A stretch of 64,000 nt of DNA. It comes from Niallia circulans. Its GTDB lineage: Bacteria > Bacillota > Bacilli > Bacillales > Cytobacillaceae. Position numbers and translations under genes: made by a program. The notes beneath the pieces were generated by a model, which did not search any database, had not been told where the DNA came from, and saw only the letters and a list, made by a program, of their open reading frames with translations. The stretch covers positions 3,162,001-3,226,000 of the forward strand of contig NZ_CP026031.1 of assembly GCF_003726095.1 (NCBI RefSeq). The letters run 5' to 3'. Below, piece by piece: positions 34,866-44,060 of the stretch. Every line of letters starts with the position of its first letter. Within the stretch, counting starts at the first letter, position 1.

Positions 34866-35235
34866 TCTTCCTCATCTCCCTTAAATAACTCTTTGTAGTG
34901 CCATAAAACATATAACTTTACTTCTTAATATTCATATCGACAAAAGTTGACGTATATCAATACTTTCGACAACCATTTTCGACATTTTCCTACCAAAGCT
35001 CCTTTTAGTTCTCAGAGGTGGTTCTATCGCTCTCCTCTTATTTTCCAGCAGCCATCATTGATAAAGCGTTTTTCTACTTGGCGATATTACTTCTCTGGAT
35101 GAGAAATTGCTTTTACTGGTAGCTTCAGTACAACATAGCTCCCGTGGGAAATCCCCTAAATAAACCAAAAAAGAAGCATAGGAAGGCTCCTAAGCTTCTT
35201 TACTCTTTAAGGGAAGCATGTCCCTACGATTCCAT
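34866..35235. other. Intergenic region, only a terminator seen
   Basis: No gene is supported in about 370 bases. The chemoreceptor promoter should lie near 34900. The right end has the hairpin listed at 35170. Confidence 0.5.
35170..35201 (-). terminator. Terminator of the 35.2-kb hypothetical gene
   Basis: AAAGAAGCATAGGA and TCCTAAGCTTCTTT pair with one A-A mismatch around four bases. On the minus strand it lies 35 bases past the stop codon. Confidence 0.7.
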
Positions 35236-35766
35236 TTATTCATAAATATCTACTTCAACTGGCAGTTTAACATTATCCTTCGTGAAAGTCGCATACCATA
35301 CCCAGAGGTTATCTTGAAGGAAAAACTTATTTGGCTGGACATTACCCTCACTAGTAATAATGATCGTTTTGGCATTATCTTCGGCAAACCCATAAATAAT
35401 GGATAAATCCTTTTCGAGCTTATTATTTGCCTGCCAGGTAATGGATCCTCTCTCCTGTTTCTCTTCTTGAAACTCCTGAAATTCTAATATGGGATAAATA
35501 ATTTTTTGAAAGTCAGTAAATTCTTTATTAGTAAGCACAGGAACAACCCCCGAACTATTTTCCGCAAAAACGATACGGGACTGCGCATCAAGCAACAGAA
35601 TTTGCTTGCAATCACCAAATTGTGCCGATACTTCTTCACATACCCTTTCTTCCAAAGATGATGTAGGAGGAATATAGACAGTTTTAGTTGGATTTGGATG
35701 CATCGTAATAAGGTAAATAACAAAAATGGTCAGAGCTAGAGCGACTATCAATAGAATGTTCTTCAT
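35236..35766 (-). CDS. Hypothetical membrane-anchored extracellular protein
   Basis: A 176-residue protein. A single N-terminal hydrophobic helix (ILLIVALALTIFVIYLIT, residues 4-21) has no clear cleavage site, so it is probably an anchor with the rest outside. The external part has two cysteines (VCEEVSAQFGDCKQI) that could form a disulfide, and mixed beta strands (SRIVFAENSSGVVPV, TIIITSEGNVQP). GGGAGG lies upstream of the ATG. I do not recognise the family; it stands alone. Confidence 0.65.
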   Translation of the reverse strand: MKNILLIVALALTIFVIYLITMHPNPTKTVYIPPTSSLEERVCEEVSAQFGDCKQILLLDAQSRIVFAENSSGVVPVLTNKEFTDFQKIIYPILEFQEFQEEKQERGSITWQANNKLEKDLSIIYGFAEDNAKTIIITSEGNVQPNKFFLQDNLWVWYATFTKDNVKLPVEVDIYE

Positions 35767-35951
35767 TACATGTTTCCTCCCTTCTTCCTTCTTTATTACT
35801 ATGTCCTTTGCCTACATTTCGTGAAAACGAAATACACATTTATACGGAGTTTTCTTCCAATATGATATAGTCATTTATCAAATAGGAGCATTAGAAGCAT
35901 TTGTGAAAGCAGAGGCCGGAACCTTTACTCCTGCTAAATTAACAAAAAGAA

Positions 35952-35992
35952 GCCGACTTCAAAAGTTGTTCTTCAACGACTTTCGAGTCAGC
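35952..35992 (-). terminator. Terminator of the aldehyde dehydrogenase gene
   Basis: On the minus strand GCTGACTCGAAAG faces CTTTTGAAGTCGGC with inner TTG/CAA pairing, followed by TTCTTTTTG. It lies about 57 bases past the stop codon. Confidence 0.7.
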
Positions 35993-36048
35993 CACTACTT
36001 TCTATATCATGCAATCAAAAAGCAATAAGAACTGTCCCTTCGATTCCC

Positions 36049-37533
36049 TTACTGCATAGAAACCCATACGCTCTTTACTTCTGTATAGTTGTTTAGGGCG
36101 TAGGAGCCCATTTCGCGTCCAATGCCTGATTGTTTGTATCCGCCGAATGGGGAAGCTGCATCGAATGTATTATAGCAGTTGACCCAAACGGTTCCAGCGC
36201 GGAGTTTGCTGGCGATGTAGTGAGCATTGGCAATATCTCTCGTCCAGACGCCTGCTGCTAGACCATATTCGCTGTTATTTGCGCGATTGATCAGCTCATC
36301 TAAATCGTCATATGGCATTGCCGAAATAACAGGTCCAAAAATTTCCTCCTTGGCAATTGTCATCTCATCGCGTACATCGGCAAAAACAGTTGGGGAAACA
36401 AAGTATCCTTCCTCACGTGGATTAAAACCACCTGCGACTAGTTGCGCGCCTTCGTTTAACCCTCTTTCAATATAACCAAGAACTCGTTGCTGCTGTTCAG
36501 CGGAAACTAGCGGTCCAATTTCTGTATCAGCATGGATGCCAGCACCTTGCTTCATTTTTTTCGCTTGATCTGCCATATCGGCAACGACATTATCAAAATG
36601 TTTCTTTTGAATAAAGACACGAGACCCAGCACAGCATACCTGTCCTTGGTTAAACATAACACCATTAAAAGCACCTGGAATAGCTTTTGTTAAATCTGCA
36701 TCTGGCAGGATAATATTCGGTGATTTCCCACCAAGCTCCAATGTAACTCTTTTCAATGTTTTAGAGGCATTCGCCATAATCATTTTTCCAACTTCGGTAG
36801 AACCAGTAAAGGCAATTTTATCTACTAAAGGATGATCAACTAGCGGCTGGCCAGCTGTTTCCCCAAATCCAGGAACAATATTTACAACGCCTTCCGGGAA
36901 ACCCGCTTCCTGGATTAATTCCGCTAAATAAAGCGCAGATAACGGCGTTTGCTCAGCTGGTTTTAATACCACTGTACATCCGGTTGCAAGGGCCGCTCCA
37001 AGCTTCCACATTGCCATTAACAGCGGGAAGTTCCAAGGGATAATCTGCCCAACTACTCCTACCGCTTCATGGCGTGTATAATTAAAGTATGGACCATTAA
37101 CTGGAATCGTTTGTCCTGTAATTTTTGTACACCAACCCGCATAATAGCGCATATGCTCAATGGCTAATGGAATATCCGCATTAGTTGTTTCGCGAATCGG
37201 TTTCCCATTATCTAACGTTTCTAACTGGGCAAGCTCCGCACTGTTTTTCTCCATCAAATCGGCCAGTATGTACATAAGACGACTGCGCTCAGAAGCACTC
37301 ATTTTTGACCAAGGTCCTTCGTCGAAAGCTTTCCGTGCCGCTTTCACTGCTAAATCAATATCTTCTGGACCAGCTTCATATACACTTGCTAAAACCTCAT
37401 CTGTCGCTGGATTATAACTGTCGAACGTTTTTTGTGTTTGACTCTCCACAAATTCACCATTAATAAATAACTTTTTCTTACCACTTAGGAACTTTCCAAC
37501 CTTTTCTTTTAAAACCACAGTCTGTTGGTTCAT
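36049..37533 (-). CDS. NAD(P)-dependent aldehyde dehydrogenase
   Basis: A 494-residue enzyme that oxidises an aldehyde to the acid. The cofactor site shows IIPWNFPLLMAMWKLG near residue 158 and FTGSTEVGK near 238. The catalytic Glu is in TLELGGKSPN near 262 and the catalytic Cys in FNQGQVCCAGSRVF near 296. The C-terminus has PFGGYKQSGIGREMG. AAGGAGG precedes the ATG. It belongs to the broad-specificity DhaS/AldA/betaine-aldehyde branch; the natural substrate is not fixed by sequence. It is a single gene behind a distinctive promoter module (37583-37697) that is duplicated 6.8 kb away. Confidence 0.92.
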   Translation of the reverse strand: MNQQTVVLKEKVGKFLSGKKKLFINGEFVESQTQKTFDSYNPATDEVLASVYEAGPEDIDLAVKAARKAFDEGPWSKMSASERSRLMYILADLMEKNSAELAQLETLDNGKPIRETTNADIPLAIEHMRYYAGWCTKITGQTIPVNGPYFNYTRHEAVGVVGQIIPWNFPLLMAMWKLGAALATGCTVVLKPAEQTPLSALYLAELIQEAGFPEGVVNIVPGFGETAGQPLVDHPLVDKIAFTGSTEVGKMIMANASKTLKRVTLELGGKSPNIILPDADLTKAIPGAFNGVMFNQGQVCCAGSRVFIQKKHFDNVVADMADQAKKMKQGAGIHADTEIGPLVSAEQQQRVLGYIERGLNEGAQLVAGGFNPREEGYFVSPTVFADVRDEMTIAKEEIFGPVISAMPYDDLDELINRANNSEYGLAAGVWTRDIANAHYIASKLRAGTVWVNCYNTFDAASPFGGYKQSGIGREMGSYALNNYTEVKSVWVSMQ

Positions 37534-37582
37534 CGAATTCCTCCTTAAAAAGTAGATAATTTAATGGTTAGGCACCAATGAT

Positions 37583-37697
37583 AGAAAACGCTTACAAAGT
37601 AATGTTAACACTGTGGAAATAGAGATACAACTAATAAAAGACGAAATATTTCGAGGTTTTTTGACATGTTTGACAGCATTGGACAAGAAACGACAAG
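37583..37697 (-). repeat. Direct repeat copy 1: promoter module upstream of the aldehyde dehydrogenase
   Basis: The core at 37605-37697 is repeated at 44361-44453 in the same orientation with 4 mismatches in 93 bases. Read leftward it contains TGTCAAA elements at about 10-base steps, a perfect palindrome CGAAATATTTCG, and a promoter TTGTAT-17-TAACAT. A cre-like site lies just downstream (TTGTAAGCGTTTTC in the minus sense), which suggests CcpA control. It lies about 70 bases from the aldehyde dehydrogenase start, so it is probably that gene's promoter. Confidence 0.75.
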
Positions 37698-37772
37698 CTA
37701 CTATACAGGGGAATGCTTCTCTGTCCCCCAAGAATTATGCTGTTTTAATTCCTATTTTCTTTCTATATAGTA

Positions 37773-37801
37773 AACCATCTTTCATTTAATGAAAGATGGT
37801 T
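37773..37801 (-). terminator. Terminator of the frl regulator gene
   Basis: AACCATCTTTCAT and ATGAAAGATGGTT form a perfect 13-bp stem around TTA. It lies 73 bases past the regulator stop codon; the T tract is modest. Confidence 0.65.
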
Positions 37802-37873
37802 CTATGCATATATATACATTTTGTAAACTTGCTAAAGAAAAATGTCTTTAGAATAATTCGCCCTACAGATTCT

Positions 37874-38611
37874 CTAATCGGTTGATTCGAATTCACTTGT
37901 TATGGTAAAGCTTACTTTATTTACATTATAGTAAAGGAGAGAGTGATATAAGGGGTCTTTATCTTTATTGTATGCTACTTTTTCCAATTGATAAAGAGGA
38001 TCACTAATATTGCACTGTAAATAACCTGCCAATTCACTATTAGCTAATATAACATTTAATATCTTATTATTAAATGCAGGAATCCTTCCATAAATTTCGT
38101 TTAGGATTTTATGCATAGATTTATTTTCTTCCACGTATCGGTCTAATTCCGGAAAAAGCTCTAAGGAATAGGTGGAAGTTTCATGCAATAATGGTTCATT
38201 ATCTAAATGGAGTAGTCGCTTTAACTCGAGAACAGGACTATTCGTATCAATTTTTAATTTCTCTGCTATTTCTTTGTTCACTTCTTTTACTTCATAAGAA
38301 ATTATTTTAGGATTGGGCATTTTACCAGTGGAATTCATATATTCAGAATAACCATTAACAGCAACTAATTCACGTTTTATCTTAACATGATTAACAAATG
38401 TACCCTTTCCTTGTTTCTTAATTAAATAACCTTCATTTACTAAATCCAATACCGCCTTTCGAACAGTAATTCTACTTACTTTATATTTTTCACAAAGTTC
38501 CGGTTCAGTTGGCAATTTTTCACCATGCGTATATATTCCATCATTTATATCATCTGCAATCGCTTGCTTAAGCTGTATGTATAAAGGAGTAGAGCTGTTA
38601 CTATTAAGCAA
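37874..38611 (-). CDS. frlR: GntR/UTRA-family regulator, FrlR-like
   Basis: A 245-residue HutC-subfamily GntR regulator. Residues 8-75 are the winged helix: LYIQLKQAIADDINDGIYTHGEKLPTEPELCEKY, then VSRITVRKAVLDLVNEGYLIKKQGKGTFV. Residues 95-240 are the UTRA ligand domain (SPVLELKRLLHLDNEPLLHETSTY). A TTG start lies 9 bases after AGGAGG. In B. subtilis FrlR represses the fructosamine genes and is released by the phosphorylated substrate. Here two identical operator-promoter arrangements in the adjacent frl genes (40728-40753 and 44061-44080) are the likely targets. Confidence 0.82.
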   Translation of the reverse strand: MLNSNSSTPLYIQLKQAIADDINDGIYTHGEKLPTEPELCEKYKVSRITVRKAVLDLVNEGYLIKKQGKGTFVNHVKIKRELVAVNGYSEYMNSTGKMPNPKIISYEVKEVNKEIAEKLKIDTNSPVLELKRLLHLDNEPLLHETSTYSLELFPELDRYVEENKSMHKILNEIYGRIPAFNNKILNVILANSELAGYLQCNISDPLYQLEKVAYNKDKDPLYHSLLYYNVNKVSFTITSEFESTD

Positions 38612-38720
38612 ATTTTATTACCTCCTTTTCACCTTTCTTTTCTTTATTATATCTTACTATTATTTTAATTTTAAACAATTCTTTTCTTATTAGCCTATTC
38701 CATTCCTCCATTTAAAAGAA

Positions 38721-38769
38721 AAAAGACTATTTCAAAATCATGGTCACACGATTTTGAGACAGTCTTTTT
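38721..38769 (-). terminator. Terminator between frlB and frlR
   Basis: AAAGACT..TCAAAATC and GATTTTGA..AGTCTTTTT form a long stem with small mismatches. It follows the frlB stop by 23 bases, so frlR probably has its own promoter. Confidence 0.75.
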
Positions 38770-38791
38770 GATGTTCAAAATATCTTTGCCA

Positions 38792-39760
38792 TTAATACTC
38801 TAATTTCCACATATATCTTCTTTTAGTTAATGGATGATTACGGATATAGGATAATTGTTCTGCATATACCCGCAAGACACCGGAAATTAACATTGGATTA
38901 AAATAATCTACTACTTCAGAAGCTATAACTGAACCAAGCCCAAAGTCTTTTGCATCTACCACAGTTGTTTTAGCATCAAAGCGCTGCAAAAATTCAAGCG
39001 CTCTTGCATCCATAGGTCTGGTTCTTCCATCATTCATCAACAATAGGAACGGAACATCTTTTTCTACCACTTCAAAGGGACCGTGGAAAAATTCTCCATC
39101 ATGAAATGTCCCCGAATTAATCCACTGCATTTCCATTAACAAGCAGATAGAAAAGGAATAAGCCACTTCATGTGTTGCTCCACTACTCATGACGTAAATT
39201 ACTTCATCATCTTTATAAGCTTCCGCAAAAGCTTTGGCATCTGGTAAAACTGTGGAAGCAGCCTTTTCGATAAGTTCATAAATTTTTCCGAAACCATCTA
39301 TCATTTTGTCATAATTCTCATAACCCTCATATTGATGAAGTATTTCTGTAGCTAATCCTAATACTTTTGTCATTTTCTCCATTTTAGCAGCATAATTAGC
39401 CTCAAATCCATGATATACTATGTAACCTGCATCTTTTGTTAAAGCAGATCCCTCCACATGTGTTACTGCAATAACATGTGCGCCTAATTCTTTTGCTTTT
39501 GTTGTTGCTTCTACTGATTCAGGAGTGGCTCCACCTAGTGAGCAAGTAATAACAATACTTGTATCGTCAACAGAAATTGGGGTTGCATAATTAAATTCAT
39601 TTGCTGTATATAAACTTACACGCAGAGTTTTGGCATTAGCTTCTAGAAAATACTTTGCAGGATACAATTCTGCTTTAGATGCTCCACATCCAACAAAAAA
39701 CACACTTTTAATGTTCGGTTGTCTTTCCTTAATTGATCCAATAATTTGATTAAGTTCCAT
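38792..39760 (-). CDS. frlB: Fructosamine-6-phosphate deglycase, SIS domain (FrlB)
   Basis: A 322-residue enzyme with two SIS sugar-isomerase domains. The first holds VFFVGCGASKAELYPAKYF and ITCSLGGATPESVE, which bind the sugar phosphate; the second holds YVMSSGATHEVAYSFSICLLMEMQWINSGTFHDGEFFHGPFE with catalytic Glu/His residues. It splits a 6-phosphorylated fructosamine into glucose 6-phosphate and the free amino acid. ATG 39760 is chosen because GGAGG is 8 bases upstream. Length and sequence pattern fit FrlB rather than GlmS or AgaS. It is the last gene of the frl structural operon, after the kinase. Confidence 0.88.
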   Translation of the reverse strand: MELNQIIGSIKERQPNIKSVFFVGCGASKAELYPAKYFLEANAKTLRVSLYTANEFNYATPISVDDTSIVITCSLGGATPESVEATTKAKELGAHVIAVTHVEGSALTKDAGYIVYHGFEANYAAKMEKMTKVLGLATEILHQYEGYENYDKMIDGFGKIYELIEKAASTVLPDAKAFAEAYKDDEVIYVMSSGATHEVAYSFSICLLMEMQWINSGTFHDGEFFHGPFEVVEKDVPFLLLMNDGRTRPMDARALEFLQRFDAKTTVVDAKDFGLGSVIASEVVDYFNPMLISGVLRVYAEQLSYIRNHPLTKRRYMWKLEY

Positions 39761-39851
39761 CTTGATTACCTCCAATATTTTAAGTTAATAGATTTTTATT
39801 TCAAAAATGTAAGAAGTATTTACCTATCTACCACCACCTTAAAATCAATCA

Positions 39852-40694
39852 TTATGTATATTTCTTGCCAAATCCAAATGATCCCTCAACTAGACATTGT
39901 TCAGATGAAAATGCTGCTGCTTTTTTGAGACTTTCTTTAATAATGGACTCTGTATCTGTTTTTCCATCTTTAATTTCTTTTCCATAGTGATAGATAAAAC
40001 AAGTAATAAAGGAATCGCCTGCTCCCATCGTATCTTTGGGTTTCACAAAGAAGGACTCTTGCATATAAAATTTGTTTCCATCAAATAAAATGGCCCCTTT
40101 TTCTCCTAAAGTACACAATACCAATTGGCAGCCTATATGAGTAACATTCAGGCATAAATTTAAAATGTCATCTAGTTTCATATGACTACAGGAAAAATAA
40201 GCATAATCGATTACTTTGCTTATTCGTCTTACTTGCTCCATTGTGAAATCAGAAGAAAAATCAAATCCAATTGGTATTCCTAACTGTTTAATCTTTGGCA
40301 ATTCCGTTTCCGCAAAGCCATACAAACCCGTATGTACTAGATCAAAAGATGTTAAATAGGAATAATCCTCTTCCGTTAAGTTCAAACCAAATTGTCTTAA
40401 AACCCCACATCGATTACTTCCTAAAAATACTCGATCCCCATCTTTTAGTGTCACTCGAGCACAACCATTTTCTCCTTTGTATAATTTGCAGTGGCTGATA
40501 TCTATCCCCATTTCGGTAATACTTTCTTGTACATGTTGGCTCTCTAAATCTGAACCGAATGCTCCTAAAAAAGCCGCTTCTGCACCTAATTTTTTTGCAA
40601 ATACTGCAAAATTAAGTGCATTTCCTCCAGGATACATAGTCTGAATGTGTTCATATTTATCTACGACATTATCTCCCAATCCGATTACCTTCAT
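39852..40694 (-). CDS. frlD: Fructosamine 6-kinase, PfkB family (FrlD)
   Basis: A 280-residue carbohydrate kinase. It opens MKVIGLGDNVVDKYEH, the FrlD variant of the PfkB start. The PfkB motif 1 region is MYPGGNALNFAVFAKKLGAEAAFLGAFGSD near residues 20-50, and the catalytic base with anion hole is DTMGAGDSFITCF near 228-240. It phosphorylates imported fructoselysine-type Amadori compounds at O6 before FrlB cleaves them. GAGGTGA precedes the ATG. A strong promoter with a perfect palindromic operator lies immediately upstream, so frlD-frlB can be transcribed separately from the transporter genes. Confidence 0.87.
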   Translation of the reverse strand: MKVIGLGDNVVDKYEHIQTMYPGGNALNFAVFAKKLGAEAAFLGAFGSDLESQHVQESITEMGIDISHCKLYKGENGCARVTLKDGDRVFLGSNRCGVLRQFGLNLTEEDYSYLTSFDLVHTGLYGFAETELPKIKQLGIPIGFDFSSDFTMEQVRRISKVIDYAYFSCSHMKLDDILNLCLNVTHIGCQLVLCTLGEKGAILFDGNKFYMQESFFVKPKDTMGAGDSFITCFIYHYGKEIKDGKTDTESIIKESLKKAAAFSSEQCLVEGSFGFGKKYT

Positions 40695-40727
40695 GATGTC
40701 ATGTCACCTCACTTAATCAGCCTCATT

Positions 40728-40753
40728 AGTATAACGTTATATAACGTTATACT
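40728..40753 (-). promoter_or_regulatory. FrlR-type operator and promoter for frlD-frlB
   Basis: Two back-to-back ATAACGTTAT palindromes sit inside a perfect palindrome that extends to 40725-40756. On the minus strand the promoter TTGACA (40772-40777), 17-base spacer and TAGTAT (40749-40754) ends exactly on it, so a bound repressor would block initiation. Confidence 0.8.
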
Positions 40754-40813
40754 AATTTGTCTTTATGTTATTGTCAATACTATTCTGACTATTACTTGCA
40801 AATCTTATAAATT

Positions 40814-41644
40814 CTACATATATTTCTCAAATTCTTTCATATTTCGACAATCATGGGCTGCGGGATCCATAAAGTATCTTGAATCTGTGATTTCTTGCCC
40901 TAAGTATCCCTCGTATCCGTTTTGTTTAAGTGTAATAAGAAACTGTTCTAAGTCATGCTTACCATCACCCCAAACTAAATGACCATATGGGTTTCCGTCC
41001 ACAAAATGAGTATGAATAATCTTACTACCGAATACATCAAACCACTCTTGTAAGGTTTCCCCTGCCACCCCCATAGCAGTAGTATCTACTAGAACTTTTA
41101 CATTGGCATGATTAATTTCCTCTATCATTCTTTTAGTATCTTGTAATGTTGTAACTAGATTAGATTCTTCTGGGCGTAAACTTTCCAACGCAAGTGTAAC
41201 TCCCTCCGACTTTGCAGTATCAGCCAGTTTCGAAAGCATTTCCCTAGAACGCTTCCATGCCTCTTCTCGATCTTCATCTAGATATCCCCATCCAGAATTA
41301 CATTGCATTATTTTACAACCTAGTTCAGCAGCAGCCTTTATACCATTAGTAAAGTAGTGTAAGCTTTTTTCGAAAATCTCTGGTTTCAGAGAGGCAAACT
41401 GAAATTGATACATACAGTTTTCAGGAGTAAATACTTTCATTTCTAAATGATAGGAATCAATCTTTTTTTTCAAGGCTTTACAATCTGAATAAGTCGTAGG
41501 ATCTAAATAATAGTGAGGTACACCAGTCCAAAACTCTATGGATTGAATCCCAGCTTTTACTTGTGCTTGTAAAAAATAATCTAAAGAATAGCGCATATAA
41601 TGAATATTCATTCCTGCTATTTGTTCTCTAGTAATTAAAGCCAT
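40814..41644 (-). CDS. frlC: Sugar isomerase/epimerase TIM-barrel protein, FrlC-like
   Basis: A 276-residue AP-endonuclease-2-type TIM barrel, the same length as E. coli FrlC. Family features are IQSIEFWTGVPHYY near residue 35, FTPENCMYQFQFAS near 75, the metal Glu in LALESLRPEESNLV near 150, VLVDTTAMGVAGE near 185, and HTHFVDGNP near 210. FrlC interconverts fructoselysine and psicoselysine at C3. The start at 41644 (MALITREQ) has GGTG and GAGAGGA upstream; the ATG at 41662 does not. It links the transporter genes to the kinase and deglycase genes. The fit to FrlC is good, but other 3-epimerases share this fold. Confidence 0.72.
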   Translation of the reverse strand: MALITREQIAGMNIHYMRYSLDYFLQAQVKAGIQSIEFWTGVPHYYLDPTTYSDCKALKKKIDSYHLEMKVFTPENCMYQFQFASLKPEIFEKSLHYFTNGIKAAAELGCKIMQCNSGWGYLDEDREEAWKRSREMLSKLADTAKSEGVTLALESLRPEESNLVTTLQDTKRMIEEINHANVKVLVDTTAMGVAGETLQEWFDVFGSKIIHTHFVDGNPYGHLVWGDGKHDLEQFLITLKQNGYEGYLGQEITDSRYFMDPAAHDCRNMKEFEKYM

Positions 41645-41686
41645 TCCTCTCACACCTTTCATATAACTTGATAGATTTTAAGATAC

Positions 41687-42409
41687 TTACAATACTTTCG
41701 ATAAAAAATCAATTGTTCGAGGATGAGTTGGGTTTCCGAAAAATTGTTTTGGATTGTTTTCTTCCATGATATAACCTTGATCCATAAATAGAATACGATC
41801 TCCAACCTCTTTGGCAAAACCCATCTCATGTGTTACCACTACCATTGTCATTCCTTCTTGAGCTAGATTCTTCATAACTGCTAATACCTCTCCAACCATT
41901 TCTGGATCTAATGCAGATGTGGGTTCATCAAATAGCATTACTTCCGGCTTCATGGCTAATGCTCTGGCAATAGCTATTCGTTGTTGCTGACCACCAGACA
42001 GGGAGGAAGGATATGCATCATATTTTTCTAACAGTCCTACTTTTTTTAATAAGTCCTTGGCCAAATTTTGGGCTTCGGTTTGCTTCATCCCTTTTACTTT
42101 TATGGGAGCATGACAAATATTTTGGGCAACTGTTTTATGGGGAAAAAGATTAAATTGCTGAAAAACCATTCCCATTCTCTCTCTTACTTTATCAATATTA
42201 ACCTTTCGAGCTGTTATCTCCTGCTCTTCCACCTTTATGCTTCCACTTGTCGGTAGTTCTAACAAATTCAAACACCTCAAAAAAGTGCTTTTTCCTGAAC
42301 CAGAAGGACCAATTACAACAACCACTTCTCCTTTATTGATTTTTACGTCAATCCCCTTTAACACTTCATGATTTCCGTAACTTTTATGCAGTCCTTTAAC
42401 GTCGATCAC
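41687..42409 (-). CDS. Polar amino acid-type ABC transporter, ATP-binding subunit of the frl cluster
   Basis: A 240-residue GlnQ/ArtM-like ATPase with Walker [10 protein letters not shown] (residues 33-41), Q-loop [13 protein letters not shown], signature LSGGQQQR and Walker [15 protein letters not shown], then the H-loop [10 protein letters not shown]. The GTG start is inside the end of the permease gene (14-base overlap), so translation is coupled. It energises uptake by the permease and receptor next to it. B. subtilis frl genes use a sugar-type (CUT1) importer instead, so this cluster has a different transport module, presumably for glycated amino acids. Confidence 0.9.
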   Translation of the reverse strand: MIDVKGLHKSYGNHEVLKGIDVKINKGEVVVVIGPSGSGKSTFLRCLNLLELPTSGSIKVEEQEITARKVNIDKVRERMGMVFQQFNLFPHKTVAQNICHAPIKVKGMKQTEAQNLAKDLLKKVGLLEKYDAYPSSLSGGQQQRIAIARALAMKPEVMLFDEPTSALDPEMVGEVLAVMKNLAQEGMTMVVVTHEMGFAKEVGDRILFMDQGYIMEENNPKQFFGNPTHPRTIDFLSKVL

Positions 42410-43061
42410 TTGCTTTCAATCTCCTTTCAACCACTCCTAGGAGTTGCGTTAATGTAAAAGTCATGATCAAATATCCTAAAGAGGCTACTAAAATTGGCTC
42501 CAACCCCAGTGCTGTATTTCCTCTAACAATAGTTGTCTTATACATAAGTTCAGCTACGCCTATTATGGATACAATGGATGAATCTTTTATACTGCCAATA
42601 AATTGGTTCCCAAGTGCAGGAAGAATATTTTTAAATGCTTGAGGAAGGACGATATCAAACATCGCCTGCCTTTGATTCATACCTAAACTTCTTGCTGCTT
42701 CCATTTGTCCTTTACTGACTGCTTCAATTCCTGATCGAATCGTTTCTGAAATGTAAGCAGCCGCATTAAGAGATAACGCAATTGCTCCAACCATCAAATC
42801 CGGTATATCCCATCCCTTAAATATCAACGGAATTCCAATATAGATGATATATATTTGAGCAAGGAGAGGGGTACCTCTAATAAATTCCACATATATATCA
42901 CCAATAATTTTTACTACCTTAAACCTTGACCTACGTAATAGGGTTAAAGCAATTCCTAAAATAGTTCCTAAAACTACAGCAATGACAGCAAGTAGAATAG
43001 TAATATATATACCTGTTAGGAAATATGGATAGTACTGCTCTAAAAAAGAAAAACTCAACAT
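42396..43061 (-). CDS. Polar amino acid-type ABC transporter, permease subunit of the frl cluster
   Basis: A 221-residue permease of the His/Gln/Arg/opine family with about five membrane segments. The EAA loop [22 protein letters not shown] lies near residues 140-161. The ATG at 43061 is favoured over GTG 43067, which is part of the AGGTG ribosome site. It lies 82 bases after the receptor gene and overlaps the ATPase gene. Confidence 0.9.
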   Translation of the reverse strand: MLSFSFLEQYYPYFLTGIYITILLAVIAVVLGTILGIALTLLRRSRFKVVKIIGDIYVEFIRGTPLLAQIYIIYIGIPLIFKGWDIPDLMVGAIALSLNAAAYISETIRSGIEAVSKGQMEAARSLGMNQRQAMFDIVLPQAFKNILPALGNQFIGSIKDSSIVSIIGVAELMYKTTIVRGNTALGLEPILVASLGYLIMTFTLTQLLGVVERRLKASDRR

Positions 43062-43143
43062 TATCACCTACAATATTTAGGGTATTTTTCATTTCTAGAA
43101 GATGTTTTGTGACTAAATATTTCTATTCTCTCTTTCTTATCTC

Positions 43144-43962
43144 TTATTCTTCTAATTCCACACCATCCATCGCTTCTTTTAACCATTGTTCATAGTCTGG
43201 TTTTACTCGATCAATCGTAGCATTAATTACATCCATTATTTCCTTATCTGTGCCTTTAGGTAAAGCAATCGCAGCACCAGCTGAAGGGTCTTCATAATAA
43301 ACTTCACTTGCTACAATATCCGGATTACCCTTAGCAAGTAGGGTAGCAGTAGGAATATCTACTAATACTGCATCAACCTTATTGTTCGCCAAATCTAAGG
43401 AAAGTTCTGTAGATTTTCCGAGTAACTTCAAGGTTGCATTCGGTAATTCTGATTCCAAAATACTCTGTTGTACAGATGTTTTTATAGCGCCTATTTTTTT
43501 ATCAGCTAAGCTTTCAGGAGTTGTATATTTATTCAAGTTGCTTTTTCGAACCATCATAACATTTCGTCCTTTATAATAAACATTGGAAAAGTCAGCATTT
43601 TTTTCTCGTTCTTCTGTAGGACTCATTGCTGAAATAATCATATCAACTTTTCCACTCTGCATGGCTACTAATAATCCATCAAAGTCCATGTCCTTAATTT
43701 CATAATCTACCTTCAAGTCTTTTGCTACTTCTTCTAATAGCTTAATATCTGATCCAACAATTTTGTCTTCCCCATTTTCAACTAGATGATATTCATAAGG
43801 TGGAGTCGCAGCCATTGTACCTACTACAATTTTTCCTTTTTCACGAAGCCCCTCTAACCCTGCTTTAGAGGAAGTCTCTTTTGCCGAACCACATGCTGTT
43901 AAGGAAAGGGCTAACAAACTAGATAATCCTACTAATGACAATTTCTCAACTAATTTCCCCAT
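43144..43962 (-). CDS. Polar amino acid-type ABC transporter, receptor lipoprotein of the frl cluster
   Basis: A 272-residue SBP_bac_3 receptor, first gene of the frl transcript. The lipoprotein signal ends in lipobox SLTACGS. Ligand-site landmarks are ATPPYEYHLVENGEDKIVGSDIKLLEEVAKDL near residues 52-85 and MSPTEEREKNADFSNVYY near 120, which normally bind the alpha-amino and carboxylate groups of an amino acid. This fits recognition of an Amadori compound through its amino acid end. AAAGGAGAG precedes the ATG. An operator-controlled promoter lies about 120 bases upstream. Confidence 0.9.
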   Translation of the reverse strand: MGKLVEKLSLVGLSSLLALSLTACGSAKETSSKAGLEGLREKGKIVVGTMAATPPYEYHLVENGEDKIVGSDIKLLEEVAKDLKVDYEIKDMDFDGLLVAMQSGKVDMIISAMSPTEEREKNADFSNVYYKGRNVMMVRKSNLNKYTTPESLADKKIGAIKTSVQQSILESELPNATLKLLGKSTELSLDLANNKVDAVLVDIPTATLLAKGNPDIVASEVYYEDPSAGAAIALPKGTDKEIMDVINATIDRVKPDYEQWLKEAMDGVELEE

Positions 43963-44060
43963 TAAATCTCTCTCCTTTAATTAATATTTTTCTTAGCATT
44001 GAACGATTCTTTTAAAAATTTTCACTAAAATATATATAAGTTACATACCAAGTTATTTAT

